NCBI GenBank assembly: GCA_946902985.2
Contig: OX336388.2
Span: 225,020,467-225,084,466, forward strand
Origin: Meconema thalassinum
Lineage: Eukaryota > Arthropoda > Insecta > Orthoptera > Tettigoniidae
DNA length: 64,000 nt
Direction: 5' to 3'
Both the position numbers and the translations under genes were made by a program. This document shows positions 31,621 through 42,551 of the stretch, in pieces. The notes beneath the pieces were generated by a model. The model had not been told where the DNA came from. It did no database searches and was given only the letters and a program-made list of their open reading frames with translations. Each line of letters opens with the position of its first letter. Position 1 is the first letter of the stretch.

Positions 31621-31799
31621 TATTTATATCTTGTACCCCACCCATTCATTGGGCATATTTGTGTTGGCCGACTGAAGAGCTACAAAAGACCATTTTGTAT
31701 TGGCAACACTGAAAGAATGGCTTCAAATCTCTACATAAAAAGAAAGTTGCAAATTAGCATGGGCAGTAGGATATTGGGAGTACCTTAACAGAATGTTGT
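31621..31799. other. Short unassigned spacer
   Basis: Nothing recognisable between the mariner and the next repeat block. Confidence 0.4.
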
Positions 31800-32900
31800 G
31801 TTTTATCAACTACAAGCTGTACCCGGCAAAGAAGGTGTTGTCGTTGTAATTTTGTTTCTTGAAGTGCTTTTAGATACATAATATTTTTTTCAATTTCCGT
31901 TAACTGTCTCTAAACTATCGTGAAATAGATTTACTAATCTAGAAACATTCGTGGGAGCGTGCACAACAACTCACCAAAGTTTCATCGCAATCGGATGAAT
32001 GGCATTTGACGCATACGGGATTTTGTTTAAATGATTCGTGCGCTGTCACTCATTTGTTGATTCTACTCGTGCACTACCAACTTTGACATGGATTTACTAA
32101 GTTAGAAAGCTTCACGAAAGTGTACACAACAATTCATCAAAGTTTCATCGCAATCGATGATTGGTATATGAACGCATACGGGACCTTGGTTAAACGCTTC
32201 GCGCATCGTCGCTTATTTGTTGAATCTACTCGTGCGCTACCTATTGTAAAGTGGATTTACTAATCCTGAAGCCTTCCCTGAGGTGTACACAACATCTCAC
32301 CCAAGTTTCATTGCTATCGGACGAATAGTATTTGAACGCATACGAGACTTTGTTGAAACGCTTCGCGCGTCGTCGCTCATTTGTTGAATCAACTCGTGCG
32401 CTACCTATTGTAAAATGGATTTACTAAGTCAGAAACCTTCCTTGGAGTGCACTCGACACCTCACCCAAGATTCATCGCAATCGGATGAACCTATGAACGC
32501 ATACTGGACTTTGTTGAAACGCTCTAACGTGCAGAAACAAACAGAAGAATTCGACATCACTGCCACCTATGGTACAAAACATAACTTTCCGCCACGGGCA
32601 AAGCGTAAGGTATGGCAGTAGTTGCACAGGTTGCGAGTAGGTGGCTCTAACGTGCAGAGACGAACAGTGCAAAGATATCAGCTTTCACTAAGGCTAGCGG
32701 TTTCTATGACGACTATTTTTGACTGTATATTGTGGTTGTAAAATTGTGTGTAAATTGTGGTTTTAAAATTGTGCTAATTCCATCTACCGGGTCAAATTGT
32801 GAATCTAAACCATACAGGGACCCACTCTAATATACATTTAAAAAAATGTCATCAAAATCGGTCCAGCCATTTAAGAGGCAACGATCTTCTTCACCTCCAT
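31800..32900 (-). repeat. Interspersed repeat with a 163-bp tandem core
   Basis: The left border ACTACAAGCTGTACCCGGCA is a motif seen at ends of insect interspersed repeats (Helitron-like when inverted). The core has four units, starting near 31927, 32091, 32251 and 32414, each with GGATTTACTAA, GTGTACACAAC, AGTTTCATCGCAATCG, TGAACGCATACGGGAC and CGCTACC. The right part has AAATCGGTCCAGCCATTTAAG, a motif common to many arthropod repeats. The 68-codon frame at 32415 is within the repeat and not a gene. Confidence 0.6.
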
Positions 32901-33570
32901 TCATTTTCTTAGCTAGGTCATAATCGAATGAGGATTTAAGGTTTGGTTTGTCCTCGAGTCTGTTCTTGGAAATGCCAAGTGAGATGGTTTAATTTATAGT
33001 AGGAAATCGTTTAAATTTAGACATGCCCGTGTTTCAAGAACATAGCACTGGTTGTTTTCTTGATTATGTTACATAATTTTTTTTGTTATACCGGTATGTT
33101 ATATTTTTCTGTATCCTCTATGTACATCGTGCGCAATAAAGTTTGTTATAATTTTGAAATCGTATTTCTTCGTCAAACTTTTCGTTTAGTTTACATCTAA
33201 ATACGTCTTCAGAAGAAGAGAAATGTGAGTACTATTTTGGCTCAGGATTCATGAGGTGTGGTCTGTAAAACTCCAGAGAATTTATTATAACCTGCCGTAC
33301 TCCATGTAGCCAAGATGACACATCTCTGACTAAAGTTATCTATGACTTTTCTCTGCTGTCTTGCCAAGGTTTCAGGGTGAGGAAATCTTTATACAGAAAG
33401 CATTAAAATAAACAATAAGAAGACTAATTAATGGATAGATACATAAATGACACCCCAGTTTAATACAATGGTCGTTCGTACTTTAAGAATAGAAACTCCC
33501 ACAATGAATCAGAACAGACGACGTAGGCTGCGCGTTAATTCTTTTTAAAACAGAAGCCTTATTTCAAATA
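32901..33570. other. AT-rich spacer
   Basis: No gene or repeat recognised. AATAAA occurs at 33137, too common in AT-rich DNA to be meaningful. Confidence 0.4.
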
Positions 33571-34647
33571 TTTTAGCCTACTTTTCCCATTTTGCAAAAA
33601 TGAGGAAAAAATAGACTTATGAGATCGATCCGAGAAAAAGTGTGTCTGTCTATCTGTCCTTCGGTCCGTCTGTCTGTCTCTGTGTGCGATTCCCCCTATC
33701 AACTCCTAAACGGCTGCAGCTATCCAAACCAACGTTGGTAAGAGTAATGACCTATACCTGAATATCTCACGGCCATGTTTGAAATTGACGTCAGTGCTAC
33801 CAACTGCTGAAAAAAAAACGCAAATTAAATTTGAGCTCTACGTTGGATATCACTGATATTATACAAGCGAATTATTCCAAAATTGGCACACATGTAGATA
33901 ATCACATTCCAGATTAAATTTCAGAAGTCCATATATGCCAGTGTTGCCAACATGATTCTATGCCTGCCGATAAGTCTAATTTCTAAATGCATGTAACTTC
34001 TATAATTTCGATTGGATTGCAACCGAATTTCGTATGTACTATGTGTACTGTAATGAATATGACTGTGCGTATTCTAAAGAGCCAGCAGGGCTTCCAACTG
34101 TTATTAAATGCTCTCTCTATGTTTAACCCTAATATCAATATATCAGAAAGTATGCAAGCCATCAGCTCTAAACTTTGCACACGTATAGTACCTGACATTC
34201 TAGACTAATTAGGAGTAACTAATATACGTGAGTGCTGCCAACATGATTCTAAGCTTTCTGATAGTTTCAATTTTTAATTACATGTAACTTCTATACTAAC
34301 AAATGGGCTTTAACCAAAATTGGCACTATAATAGATCGTAATATTTCGGATTAATTCTGAGCATCACATAGGCTACATGCCATTGTTCCCAATATGATTT
34401 TACGCGCACTGATAAATCCAATATCAAACAGCATATAACGTCCATACCATCCATTAAACTTCAGCCAAATTTTGTATGTGCATTCTATACCTTAAGAGAT
34501 GGAACTAAGAATATATTCAGAGTCACCAGGGCTGCCAACTGTAGTAAGTTACTCTATTAGGCTACACTATTACAGGTGTATTTCAAACTGGGGTACTTAG
34601 AAATGTTAGTATTACCTACTTGATTTCGTCATTATTCTAGATAGTTC
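33571..34647 (+). mobile_element. Family C Helentron-like element, copy C1 (3' truncated)
   Basis: 5' TTTTAGCCTACTTTTCCC with the paired GAAAAAATAGACTTATGAGATCG, then CTGTC-rich and GT tracts. Modules carry CAGGGCTGCCAACTGT and GTTGCCAACATGATTCTA. It ends at 34647, where a pogo-like terminus starts, so the 3' hairpin is lost. Compare C2, which continues beyond ATTATTCTAGATAG to its hairpin. Confidence 0.6.
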
Positions 34648-34650
34648 TAG

Positions 34651-34745
34651 AGTGAAACCTCTATTAAGAGACCATTGACTGCTCCATGGAAAACTGGTCT
34701 TTGAGAGGGGTGGTCTCTTAATCGGGGTAGGCATTAAAATAATTG
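34651..34745 (+). mobile_element. pogo-like terminal sequence
   Basis: AGTGAAACCTCTATTAAGAG then ACCATTGAC and GGTGGTCTCTTAATCGGGG resemble pogo/Tigger ends (CAGTGAAACC...). The GTCTCTTAAT echo is an internal inverse of ATTAAGAGAC. No opposite end or transposase was found. Confidence 0.4.
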
Positions 34746-35059
34746 TATACTACATTATGAATAAAGTACAGTTGGAACACATACTTGATTCTGCTTTGGT
34801 TCACATTTAGTACAAATTAATTACAACTAGTTTTATTCTGAGCTCTGTCATTTAAAAAAGTCATGAATTGATCTCTCTTTCAGATTAGCACATCTTTTTT
34901 TAACTATTTCACTTTTTAGAATAGCGCTGAGTGAGTTCGAAAGTCCATTAATTTGTTCTAGGTTCGAACAATCTTCTAGGAGGGCCGTTTATTGCATTTT
35001 TTATACGTTGCATAACACTTTTTCTAATGACATTGTATGCTGATGCAGTTCTGTGCCAA
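34746..35059. other. Unassigned spacer
   Basis: Probably the interior of the pogo-like element, but no protein similarity can be read. Confidence 0.35.
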
Positions 35060-35400
35060 CAGAACCATTGTTTACGTCATCACCCTCATCACCATCTCCA
35101 ATGGGACTCACCGAGGTGCTGGAACGGATAGGCAAGGAGATGGAGGTGCTCTACAACATCCAGCGACAGAAGCTACAATATTTTGGCCACGTGATTCGAA
35201 ATAACAAGTACCGACTCCAGCAGCTAATCATGGAAGGCGCAGACCAGGGAGGAGGAGGATCTCTTGGCTCAAGAATTTGCGGGAATGGTTTGAACTTGAC
35301 TCAGCATCTGTGTTTCGAACGGCAACCTCGAGGCAAGGGATTGCAATGATGGTCGCCAATCTTTGACACGGAGATGGCATATAAAGAAGAAGAAGAAGAA
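35060..35400 (+). pseudogene. LINE-W C-terminal fragment with (GAA)n tail
   Basis: The frame reads VLERIGKEMEVLYNIQRQKL, QYFGHVIRNNKYRLQQLIME, then shifts frame near 35260, where the terminal W-LR--FG / FRTATSRQGIAMMVANLRHG part follows. The tail is (AAG)n at 35386-35400. It is a separate LINE lineage from LINE-X. Confidence 0.75.
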
Positions 35401-36436
35401 TACATGAAGATTATTGTGTACGTGTAGTACTTCAATCACATGATTATGACACAAGAAGTAAAAACGAGATTTTAAAATTTCGCACAGCTGCCATCTTGTG
35501 GTTATGGAAACAATTGAAATAAATTAGATGCCAGTGGATTAACATTTGTATAAGGATTTACTGTACCAAGTTACACTGCAATCGGATGGTTAAATCATGA
35601 GAAACGTACATTAAAATATTTATAATTCGCTTCGCCGCCATGTTGTATTTGTGATCACCAGGTAACTGAAAGTCCTATAGATGAACTTATGTTCATAGCT
35701 TCTATGAAAATAAAAAAGTTCAGTTCGATTGCTGTAAAAGATTCGTAGATATTGAGAACTGTCTAAATATTTCGGATGCTCGCCATTTTGGATTGATATA
35801 TGTATAGCCATAGAGTTATTTACCATTAAAGGAAAATTATTGCGTAGCTTCATTATTCAAATTTTCACTTCGATCGCATGATTACGACACAAGAAATTAA
35901 AACTTAATTTTAAATTTTCGCACAGCCGCCATCTTGAGCTTATGGAAACACTTGAACTAAATTAGAAACCAGTGCATTAAAATACGTATAATCATTTACT
36001 GTACCACATTTCACTGCGCTCGGAGTGTTACATCTCGTGAAAAGTCTATTAAAATGTTTCAACTTCGCTTGGCCGCCATGTTCGTTGTGTACTTTACAGG
36101 TTTTTGAAAGTTACATATATGAACTTGTAGTAGTGCCGTTTATCACCGTACAAAATTCCAGGGTGATAAAAGTAGATATAGAATGCCTGTGAAATATTTC
36201 GCACCGCCGCCATGATGGATTGGTGAGACGTAATAAAATTTGAAGGTTACGGTCGGGGTCGGCCAAGATAATACTATGAACTTACCGAGTTTCATTGAAA
36301 TCGCTCCAGTCGTTTAGACGTTATTGGGGGGACACACACAGACAGACACACATATGCACACACACACACACACAAGCGGACAAAAGTGATCTCACGAGCC
36401 AATTTTTTTTCATAAAATGAAAATAGGCTAAAAACT
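35401..36436 (-). mobile_element. Family A element, copy A4 (3' truncated)
   Basis: Minus-strand copy lacking the 3' hairpin; it begins mid-module after the LINE-W tail. It includes CCGCCATGTT, GCGAAATATTTC-type and TTGCGTAGG-like phrases, a CA tract at 36333-36375 and the 5' end GAAAATAGGCTAAAAAC at 36420-36436. It directly abuts a LINE-X fragment. Confidence 0.65.
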
Positions 36437-36925
36437 ACTTGGGAAGCAAAAAAGCAGGGATGGACGAAAGTAGTTTGCATAGCCAAGGAAAGCATTTTAC
36501 AGAAAATAAATCTGTTGACATTAAATATAGATTTAGGTCATTTTTGAAACGCTTGTCAGAAACATGGCGCTCTATGGAAGTGAGACTGACTGTTGGTCCG
36601 GCAGAAAAGAGGAGAATGGAAACATTTGTAATGTGGCGTTACAGGAGAATGATGAAGTATTAAGAAGAATGGGAGAGGAGAGATGTTTCTGGAGACTGCT
36701 AATGAAGAGAAGAGATAGGTTGGTAGGACACATACTAAGACACCCAGGGAAAGCAAACTTAGCTATGGAAGGAAGGGTCGAGGACAAGAACTGTAGGGGT
36801 AGACCAAGGTTAGAATATGTTAAACAGATAGCCTGGGATTTAGAATGGGACAGAAATGAAATGAGAAGAAACGGGGAGGCATGGAGATCTGCATCAAACC
36901 AGTCATATGATTGAAGACTCAAACA
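36437..36925 (+). pseudogene. LINE-X C-terminal fragment
   Basis: LGSKKAGMD at the start, then the MALYGSET piece and MWRYRRMMKY, and in another frame NDEVLRRMGEERCFWRLLMK and RRDRLVGHILRHPGKANLAM followed by EDKNCRGRPRLEYVKQIAWD. A deletion between MMK and NDEV removes the RWVDRV block. It ends in a short CAA-type tail. Confidence 0.85.
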
Positions 36926-36974
36926 CACAGCAGCTAATAGTTAAATTTATTGCCTCCCTAATTTATTATTGGCT

Positions 36975-37476
36975 AGTTGGTTCCTCAGTTTAGGGGCTGC
37001 GACAACGCGGTCATGTAGCCCCGTGTACTTTGGGTGTGTGTAGAACCTGTCTGATAACCGGTGTTAATTGTGATGACTGTATTAGTGTGTGTTATCTGTG
37101 ATTCAGGTAAGGACTGCAGACGATCAAATTTTCAAGTAGTTCCTACTTTTGCTATCAAATGCTGCCGTCCTCAACACCTACCTGCGGACTTGCCTACTAG
37201 ATGCCATAGCAGCTAGCACCTAGCGGCGAACGTTGGAACTAATGCAGCGATATCAAACTAACCTACACATTTTAGCTTCAACAAGCGTATTTAGTGGAAG
37301 GTTCTTTAACATGCCATAAATCTATGACATGGAACCGCCGGCTATACTTCCCCTCCAAAGGAAGGCATACTGAGGGATTTTTAATGCTTTTAAAAATGCA
37401 ATGACTTCGGCCGGGTTTGAACCCGCGACCTTGGGCATAGAAGCCCAGTTTGCTACCAACTACGCCACCGAAGCCG
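36975..37476 (-). mobile_element. SINE S4, copy 2
   Basis: The left end TTTAGGGGCTGCGACAACG is the shared 3' domain, and the head at the right (minus strand) has B-box GGGTTCAAACCCGG at about 37415. It is full length (about 500 bp) and matches 14600-15160. Confidence 0.85.
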
Positions 37477-37658
37477 CCTCTAATTTATTATCTCCAACCC
37501 CAGATGCCTCCAAGTTGAAATTTACTAATGTATACCGGATATTTTGTTAGTAGACTCAGTCATGGTTCCATATTGATTGACAATCAAGTACAATAAAATT
37601 TGGGAGATCCGCCTAATCAATACACAATATTTACATATATAGGGCTATATTAAACCCA

Positions 37659-37707
37659 TTTGGTACATGTTTCGGGGCCTATTGTGATGGCCCCTTCATC
37701 AGCCAAA
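37659..37707 (-). ncRNA. Hammerhead-like ribozyme motif, left arm, intact stems
   Basis: Minus strand: UUUGG, CUGAUGA, extra A, stem II GGGGCC/GGCCCC closed by AUCACAAUA, GAA, ACAUGU (self-complementary stem III), A, then CCAAA. UUUGG/CCAAA pair perfectly as stem I, and all conserved core bases are present. The only departure is one extra A between the core and stem II. Confidence 0.5.
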
Positions 37708-38054
37708 AACAGCCAGGTCCAATAGAACTGAGTTTTTAACAATATTTTCAACGCTTTATTAAGGAATGAACACTTTATTTAGACACGATACCCTGCTGGT
37801 AATATTGTTCATAAGGACTCACAAAAGACTTGTTTTGACAAGCACTTAAAGTGCCCCACTTTTAAAATGTTATTTTAATGTGTTTTTTCATCTGTCGCCT
37901 GTAACATTTTTAAATGTCTCTCTAATTTGTCACATTCAAGTGTTTTATCACCACATCATCTTTCATGATTATTATGTTTCATTTTCATCCATTCTTTTCC
38001 ATGTTAGATCTACCTTTTGTGATGTATCCTGTGATTAAACTGATGATCTGTATG

Positions 38055-38105
38055 TTTTTGCCTGATGAAGGGGCCATCATAATAGGCCCCGAAACATGTA
38101 CCAAA
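38055..38105 (+). ncRNA. Hammerhead-like ribozyme motif, right arm
   Basis: Same organisation as the left arm, with loop II AUCAUAAUA. Stem I has one mismatch because the sequence before the core is UUUGC instead of UUUGG. Confidence 0.45.
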
Positions 38106-38180
38106 TGGGTTTTATATAGCCCTATATATATGTAAATATTGTGTATCGATCAGGCGGATCTCCCAAATTTTATTGTACTT

Positions 38181-38605
38181 GGAAATTTCCTTAGCAAAAT
38201 TGCAGTACAGGAGGTTTATATTCCGCACACTAGTAGGCTAAACATTTGTTACACCCCTGACCGAGAGGAATGGAAGAGAGATGGAGGTACAGAAGAGAAA
38301 GATGAGTGGATGAGAATAAGTCGTTAATTGATTGGTCATCCTTAAAGGGGTAATAAAAGCAAGGTAAGCCATTAATGGAGAAAGATTGTCCAAATTCGGG
38401 CGACCACCATGGAAGGTTTTACAGCGAACGATTCGAAGAAGAATGAGACATTGAGTGGAAATGAATAGAGTGTACGCTATTAAAAACAGGTTTTTATGCT
38501 TCTCAAAATCACCCACATTTATATTTTTTGTTTTTTTTATTGTATTGTTCTGCTCATTTGTCGCCGTTGACTGCCTCCAGCATCCACCCACGCATTAGTT
38601 CAATG
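38181..38605. other. Unassigned spacer
   Basis: The minus-strand 117-codon and plus-strand 62-codon frames here have no recognisable family. A (T)n run lies at 38521-38539. Confidence 0.4.
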
Positions 38606-39068
38606 TTAGCGAGGAGTTTGGACATCGTGGTAACAATCCCCGTGAACTTGAATGTATGGCTTTAGCGGCATAAAAAATCCCTCAGTAAGCCTTCCCTCGG
38701 ATGGAAACTGAAACCGGCGGTCCTATGTCATAGATTTATGGCATGATAAAGAACCTTCCACTAATTACACTTGTGTGAAGCTAAATTATAGGTTTAATTT
38801 GACTAACGCTCTTAGGGTCCAACGTTCGTCCCCAGGAGCCAACCGCGATGGCTTCTAGTAACAAAGTTCAGAACTAGTTGGTCGTTGACAGAGGCGTTTG
38901 GTAGCAAATGTTTGAACTACTTGAAAAATCGAATGTCCGCAGTTCTTACTTGAATTAAAAATCAATGCAGCCATCGCAATAATTAACACCGGTTATCAGA
39001 CAGATTCTACACACACCCAAAGTACACGGGGCTACATGACCGCGTTGTCGCAGCCTCTAAACTGAGCA
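38606..39068 (+). mobile_element. SINE S4, copy 3, lacking most of the tRNA-like head
   Basis: It begins GCGAGGAGTTTGGACATCG as in the copy at 14600, but jumps from ATGTATGGCTTTAGCGGCA directly to AAAAAATCCCTCAG, deleting the B-box region. The body and the 3' domain (CCGGTTATC, GGGGCTACATGACCGCG) are intact. Confidence 0.8.
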
Positions 39069-39099
39069 ACCAACCAATCAAAGTTGAACGTGTTCAGGA

Positions 39100-39245
39100 T
39101 TTGACTTCGTCGATGGGTCAGTATTAGAGTGTCCGCGTCATAAGACTGAGATTGAGGATTCGATTCACAACTGGGAGGTCGTATGATGTTGTTGGCACGC
39201 AAAAGACCTCTCGTATCACATTTGGAGGTTTCAAGACATAATCAA
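39100..39245 (+). mobile_element. SINE S6, copy 2
   Basis: A-box-like region GATGGGTCAGTATTAGAGTG, B-box GAGGATTCGATTCACAAC, and body GTATGATGTTGTTGGCACGC as in the copy at 2346. Confidence 0.5.
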
Positions 39246-39390
39246 ATCTTGGTCACAGTTTACCCAGTAGAGTTCTGATTATAACTGCCGAATGGCAGTA
39301 TAACGAGAACGTCGACATTAGAGAGTAAGTTGTCCCAATAGCTCACACTCAAATGGTGTAGCTTACGCAACAGTGGCTGAAGCAATACAA

Positions 39391-40322
39391 TTTTTAGCCT
39401 ACTTTTGCAAAAAGAGGAAAAAGTAGACTTATGAGATCGATGCGGGCAAATTTATGTCTGTCTGTCAGTCTGTCCTTCTGTCTGGCTGGCTGGCTGTGTG
39501 GGCGTGTCCCCCTATCAACTCCTAAACTGCTGCAGCAATCGAATCCAAATTTTGTATAAGTGAAGATCTTTACCTGAATATCTCAAGCCCATATTTGAAA
39601 ATGATTTCAGTGCAACCAACTGCTGAAATCCGCAATTGAAATTTGAGCTCCATGTTGGATATCTTGGAAGGTATGTATGGGAGCTATTCCAAAATTGGCA
39701 TACTTACAGATATTAATATCTCAGTTTAGTTTCCAGGAGACCATGCATGGCAGTGTTCCCAAAATGATTCTAAGCCTGCTGATAGGCCCAATTTTTAAAT
39801 GCATATAACTTCTACACTATCAATTGGATTTCAACCAAATTTCGTATGTACTGTTCGTACATAAACAGATAAGACTGAGCGTATTCTTAAAAGCCACCAG
39901 GGCTGCCAACTGTTAATAAATGCTCTCTCTCTATTTTCTTATCTAAATACCAATATATGAGAAAGTTTGCAAGCCGACAGCTTTAAACTATGCACACGTA
40001 TACTGTAGTACCTGACATTCTAGATTAATGCCAACATGTCTAACTGCATATCACGACCATGCTATCAATTAGACTTCAACCAAATTTTGTGTTCTGTACC
40101 TTAAGAGATGGAACTAACAATATATTCAGTCACCAGGGCTGCCAACTATAGTGCTCTATTAGGCTACATTATACCAGGTATATTTCGAACTAATTAGAAA
40201 TTTCGATATTACCGACTTAATTTCGTCATTATTCTAGATAGGTCCTTATAGATTAATCATTAGCATGAATCTTAAATTTTAAGAAACGTAGGCTCTTTAG
40301 TTCGTCACGGAACTTATTGTTT
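39391..40322 (+). mobile_element. Family C element, copy C2
   Basis: 5' TTTTTAGCCTACTTTTGC with paired AAAAAGTAGACTTATGAG, modules with CAGGGCTGCCAACTGTTAAT and GATTTCAACCAAATTT, the subterminal AAACGTAGGCT and the 3' hairpin AGTTC-GTCACG-GAACT at 40299-40314. A complete but short copy. Confidence 0.65.
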
Positions 40323-40384
40323 TTCTTATTATTATTATTATTAAATTAATTAATTAATTAATTAATTAATTTATTTATTTACTA
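40323..40384 (+). repeat. AT-rich simple repeat
   Basis: (TTA)n, (TTAA)n and (TTTA)n runs abut the family C terminus. Confidence 0.85.
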
Positions 40385-40925
40385 GCACGGTATCTTTAAC
40401 GGTTTACCCAGCGTAAACTTAAAGGCTCACGGACGACAGGTCGCAATTCAGAAAAGCCGAGGTGTACAGTGAAACTCCACACACATTATATCTGGAGTGC
40501 TAGGATCACTCGCTAACTTGCACGCTTAGTCCGAAGCTACTAATGTAAATTTCCACTGAATGGAAGAAAAAAAACGTAGCCTCTAGGCTAAACAATTATA
40601 GTGGATGGTGTATTGAAGATAGAGATTATGCGGTTGCAGACAGTTTTTTAGAACAAGTCTTTCACTCATAGTAGCGTATATAGATATTTTAAACGGTTTA
40701 CCCAGCTTAAGCTTAAAAGGTGCACGGACAGCAGGTTTTTCTTTAGACTCGGTTCACTGAAATCTTTTTTGCTCGGCTTCCTTTGGTTATAAAAGAATGT
40801 TTTTGTACAGAAACTTTCCCCGAGAAATCATTTACAGAATGGTGAAAACCGCATCAAAATCCATCCACTGATTCTCGAGATTACCCGTGACATCCAAGAA
40901 TCGGGGACTTTGTTTTATACTATGA
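40385..40925 (-). repeat. Interspersed repeat E, copy 1
   Basis: Contains ACGGTTTACCCAGC twice (40396, 40695) and ends in CATCCAAGAATCGGGGAC. The part 40660-40925 is found inverted at 63158-63430. It is non-coding and the family is unrecognised. Confidence 0.6.
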
Positions 40926-40939
40926 AGAGATTAATTGTT

Positions 40940-41275
40940 GACTACCTCGTGGGGTAGTGGCTAGCATTCTAGGCTGTCATCCCAGGAGTCCGGGTTCGAT
41001 GCCTGGCTATGCCCAAAAAAAAAGGAAATCTGGTCTGAGGGGTGGAACGGGTCTACCCAGCCCGGTGAGACAAAACCGAGCAAATGTGGGTTCGATTCAC
41101 TCATTAGCCATCAGAAGGCCACGGCATATTCCTTCCCAATCCTCACCAGAATTACAAATACTCACACGAATACAGCTATCACAATAACACAGGTTATGAG
41201 ACAAAATTCCACAACGATCCACGTTCACCGGGTTACATAACCGCGATGTCGAAGTGTTTCATAAGACATAACAAC
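40940..41275 (+). mobile_element. tRNA-derived SINE S7
   Basis: Head GGGGTAGTGGCTAGCATTC with B-box CCGGGTTCGATGCCTGG; body GGTCTGAGGGGTGGAACGG (central motif). The 3' domain, AATACAGCTATCACAATAAC through GGGTTACATAACCGCGATG, is a diverged version of the S4 and S2 3' domain. The tail is ATAACAACAAC. Confidence 0.8.
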
Positions 41276-41278
41276 AAC

Positions 41279-41455
41279 GGTTAGGGGCTGCGACAACGCG
41301 GTCATGTAGCCCCGTGTACTTTGGGTGTGTGTAGAATCTGTCTGATAACCGGTGTTAATTGTGATGGATGTATTAGTGTGTGTATCTGTTTTAATTCAAG
41401 TAAGGACTGCAGACATTTAATCTTCAAGTAGTTCCAACTTTTGCTACCAAACGCC
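41279..41455 (-). mobile_element. SINE S4, partial copy 4
   Basis: Only the 3' domain and adjacent body are present (TTAGGGGCTGCGACAACGCG to AACGCCACCGTC), breaking off where the long inverted repeat starts. Confidence 0.75.
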
Positions 41456-41460
41456 ACCGT

Positions 41461-42551
41461 CTTTTGTGTGGGTGGTAGCCTACTGCGTGAAATTTGGATT
41501 AGGTCGTAGTTGCAAGCTACTCAAGTCTGGCGAGTTCATGGTCGGGCTTGTACAAGTATCGTGACTTCATTGGAAACAAGGAATTAGTTGTTGTTGCTGT
41601 TGTTTCAATTGAGAACTTCAAAAACTTAGTCATTTCAGCCGCATGTACTCACATTATTTTTTTATTTATTTATGTATTTATTTATTTAAATAGTTAATTT
41701 AGTATTTTTATTTATATAATTAAATAATTACCGGTAATTAATTAATAATTATCTTACCGACAGTAGTGGCTACGCTGGCTAAAGCGCAGCATTAGATCAT
41801 GGGGCCAAGCTCTCGCTGACTCGTTCCGTTGGAAAAACGGGAATAATAATGGGTAGACATACAATACTGGTGTATCAAGTAATTAAGGAATTAAGTAATC
41901 AACAACCGAAAAAGAAATAAGGATTTAGAAAAGTTAAACAAATAAATAAACAAATAAATAAATAAACAAATAAACGGGGTCGGCGATGAGATGCGATGGA
42001 TTTGTGGGGGATGGATTTTACGGCCGGATGCCCTTCCTGACGCCAACCTCATGAGAATGAAACTGGGCAAGGATGTGGAAGGAAGCGGCCGTGGCCTGTC
42101 AGAAGGTACCGTCCCAGCATTTGCCTGGAGTTGAAAATGGGGAAACCACGGAAAACCATTTCAAGTACGGCCGACGGTGGGGCTCGAACCCACGCGTCTA
42201 CTGAGTCAGCGGAGAGCTTGGCCCCATGATCTAATGCTGCGCTTTAGCCAGCGTAGCCACTACTGTCGGTAAGATAATTATTAATTAATTACCGGTAATT
42301 ATTTAATTATATAAATAAAAATACTAAATTAACTATTTAAATAAATAAATACATAAATAAATAAAAAATAATGTGAGTACATGCGGCTGAAATGAAGTTC
42401 TCAATAGAAACAACAACAACAACAAATAATTCCTTGTTTCCTATGAAGTCACGAAGCTTGTACAAGCCCGACCATGAACTCGCCAGACTTGAGTAGCTTA
42501 CAACTACGACCTAATCCAAATTTCACGCAGTACCACCCACACAAAAGACAG
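41461..42551. repeat. Long inverted repeat with about 350-bp arms
   Basis: The left arm (41461-41821) and right arm (42205-42551) are inverted copies at high identity, from CTTTTGTGTGGGTGGTA at the outer end to GCCAAGCTCTC at the inner end. The arms contain AT-rich (TTTA)n and ATTACCGGTAATTA palindromes. The spacer holds an S2-like SINE whose tRNA-like head runs into the right arm. A transcript across it would form a long double-stranded hairpin. Confidence 0.85.
42040..42262 (-). mobile_element. S2-like SINE in the loop of the inverted repeat
   Basis: Minus strand: GCTACGCTGGCTAAAGCGC (A-box region), GTGGGTTCGAGCCCCACC (B-box), then complements of the S2 phrases GCATTTGCCTGGAG and GGAAACCACGGAAAACC. 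It overlaps the inner end of the right arm. Confidence 0.65.

Larger units (their letters stand above)
37586..38180. mobile_element. Inverted-repeat element with hammerhead-like motifs in both arms
   Basis: Arms 37586-37710 and 38050-38180 are inverted copies (AAGTACAATAAAATTTGGG on the left; its complement on the right) about 340 bp apart. Each arm carries a hammerhead-like core pointing outward from the centre. Penelope-like elements are known to carry hammerheads in terminal repeats that can be inverted; that is why I favour a Penelope-like relic. No reverse transcriptase is present in the spacer. Confidence 0.55.
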
